Source: SOIA01 sp050116035
Lineage (GTDB): Bacteria; Acidobacteriota; Aminicenantia; Aminicenantales; Aminicenantaceae
Length of the DNA stretch: 7,316 bases
Direction: 5' to 3'
Assembly: GCA_050116035.1 (NCBI GenBank)
Contig: JASFPJ010000156.1
Coordinates: 1 to 7,316, forward strand
Of the stretch, positions 6,406-7,316 are shown piece after piece. A model generated the notes under the pieces. The model did not search any database. It worked only from the letters and a program-made list of their open reading frames with translations, and was not told where the DNA came from. A program made the translations under genes and the position numbers. Position 1 is the stretch's first letter, and each line of letters begins with the position of its first letter.

Positions 6406-7316
6406 GCACAGATAAAAAAGATATTCTCCGGCTCATACTCCTGCGTCTGGTCATTGTCACTTCTCTCGTCGTATCCGCCGTTATCATTCAGTACAGCACT
6501 TCAATTTTCCTCCCACTCAATCCTTTTTACTATGTGGTGATCTCTTTTTATCTTCTTTCTTTTGTCTATCTTGTTCTGTACATTTGGGGAAAATTCCTTC
6601 CTCTTCAGGTATCTTTTCAGATATTCTTTGACCTTCTTCTGATTACAGCTCTTGTCTACATATCTGGTGGGGTTCAAGGATCTTTTTACTTCCTTTATAT
6701 TTTTGTAATTATTGCAGCCAGCTACGTTATTTCCAAGCGTGCGGCCTTTTTGACCGCCGCTCTCTCCGCCATTCTCTACGGTTTTCTAGTAGATGGGATG
6801 TATTTCGGACTCATTCCCTATTATGCTCAAGAAGAGAGCATAGAGATATCTCTGGGTCTTGTGAATTATAATATTTTTGTGGCATGGGGTGCGTTCTTCC
6901 TGGTGGCATTTTTTATGAATTTCCTGACTGACAGCCTGCGCAAGACAAGGGATCAGCTGATGATGGCGCAAAAAGAGCTCGAGATTAAAAACAGACTCGC
7001 TGCCGCAGGAGAAGTCTCTGCCCAGCTGGCCCATGAAGTCAGGAATCCACTGGCTGCCATATCCGGTTCGGTTCAAGTCTTGAAGGATGAATTGGGATTG
7101 GAGGGAGAGCAGAGGGAACTGATGGATATAATAGTATCCGAGTCGAGGAGAGTCTCCCATTCAATCGAACAGTTTTTGAATCTGGCTTCCCCAGGCCAGA
7201 GAACATTTTCCTCGATCAACCTGACGGAGGTCTTAAAAGAAACGCTCACACTCCTTCAGAACAGCGGTGAAATGGACGGGGATGTGCAGATCAAAGGAAA
7301 TTACATCTCAAGTAGT
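6402..7316 (+). CDS. pilS: PilS-like membrane sensor histidine kinase (3' partial)
   Basis: The first 305 residues are present and the frame is open to the window edge. About six hydrophobic segments (roughly 11-30, 42-62, 70-88, 92-110, 113-131 and 153-174) form the membrane sensor. The stretch after FDLLLITALVYISGG resembles the SGG-x-x-S-x-F-x-FLY pattern of PilS sensors. A short coiled linker (about 178-197) leads to the HisKA domain with the H box LAHEVRNPLAAISGSVQ; the predicted phosphorylated residue is His211. The catalytic ATP-binding domain lies beyond the window. In the known system PilS detects pilin in the membrane and phosphorylates PilR, a sigma54 activator of pilA. The start overlaps the pilC stop (ATGA), so the kinase is translated with the motor. 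The family is certain; the name PilS rests on the context and the membrane pattern. Confidence 0.88.
   Translation, partial: MSTDKKDILRLILLRLVIVTSLVVSAVIIQYSTSIFLPLNPFYYVVISFYLLSFVYLVLYIWGKFLPLQVSFQIFFDLLLITALVYISGGVQGSFYFLYIFVIIAASYVISKRAAFLTAALSAILYGFLVDGMYFGLIPYYAQEESIEISLGLVNYNIFVAWGAFFLVAFFMNFLTDSLRKTRDQLMMAQKELEIKNRLAAAGEVSAQLAHEVRNPLAAISGSVQVLKDELGLEGEQRELMDIIVSESRRVSHSIEQFLNLASPGQRTFSSINLTEVLKETLTLLQNSGEMDGDVQIKGNYISSS

Noticed and set aside
6786..7160. 124-codon minus-strand open frame
   Set aside because: It lies entirely antisense to the kinase gene, whose H box and membrane segments are clear in the plus frame.

Overview
The window looks like a chromosomal segment from a Gram-negative bacterium of moderate GC content. 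It carries type IV pilus (T4P) motor genes in the order pilB-pilT-pilC-pilS. This order is well known from Geobacter and Myxococcus-type (former Deltaproteobacteria) genomes and also occurs in related deep lineages. An endonuclease-type MutL, and a GGGGACAG-type palindromic repeat of a kind I associate with deltaproteobacterial and candidate-phylum genomes, are compatible with that. The species cannot be named from this sequence alone.

Layout. Positions 2-631 hold the C-terminal third of mutL, cut by the window edge. Directly after its stop is a near-consensus sigma70 promoter (634-662) that points at two tRNA genes, Pro(TGG) at 813-887 and Arg(TCT) at 954-1030. Between promoter and tRNAs sits a 111-bp nested palindrome (682-792) with perfect 20-bp outer arms, best read as a REP/MITE-like mobile repeat. 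From 1031 to 1590 I see no convincing gene. An 82-codon hypothetical gene with a strong ribosome binding site occupies 1591-1839. The 1840-2280 gap contains weak traces of a decayed reading frame.

The right half is one tightly packed operon. A promoter at 2281-2309 has TTGACA and TATTTT boxes 17 bp apart, and its -35 box lies inside a perfect 7-3-7 inverted repeat, so it is a candidate for repressor control. It is followed by pilB (extension ATPase), pilT (retraction ATPase, overlapping pilB by 20 bp), pilC (inner-membrane platform) and pilS (membrane sensor histidine kinase, ATGA overlap with pilC, running off the right edge).

How the genes work together. PilB and PilT are opposing hexameric ATPases that dock on PilC to polymerise or depolymerise the pilus. 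PilS, with a PilR regulator that would be expected just beyond the window, is known to control pilin transcription. The layout therefore places the motor and its regulatory sensor in one transcript. I did not find a clearly new biological system. The most interesting features are the palindromic element lodged in the tRNA leader and the operator-like repeat over the pil promoter.
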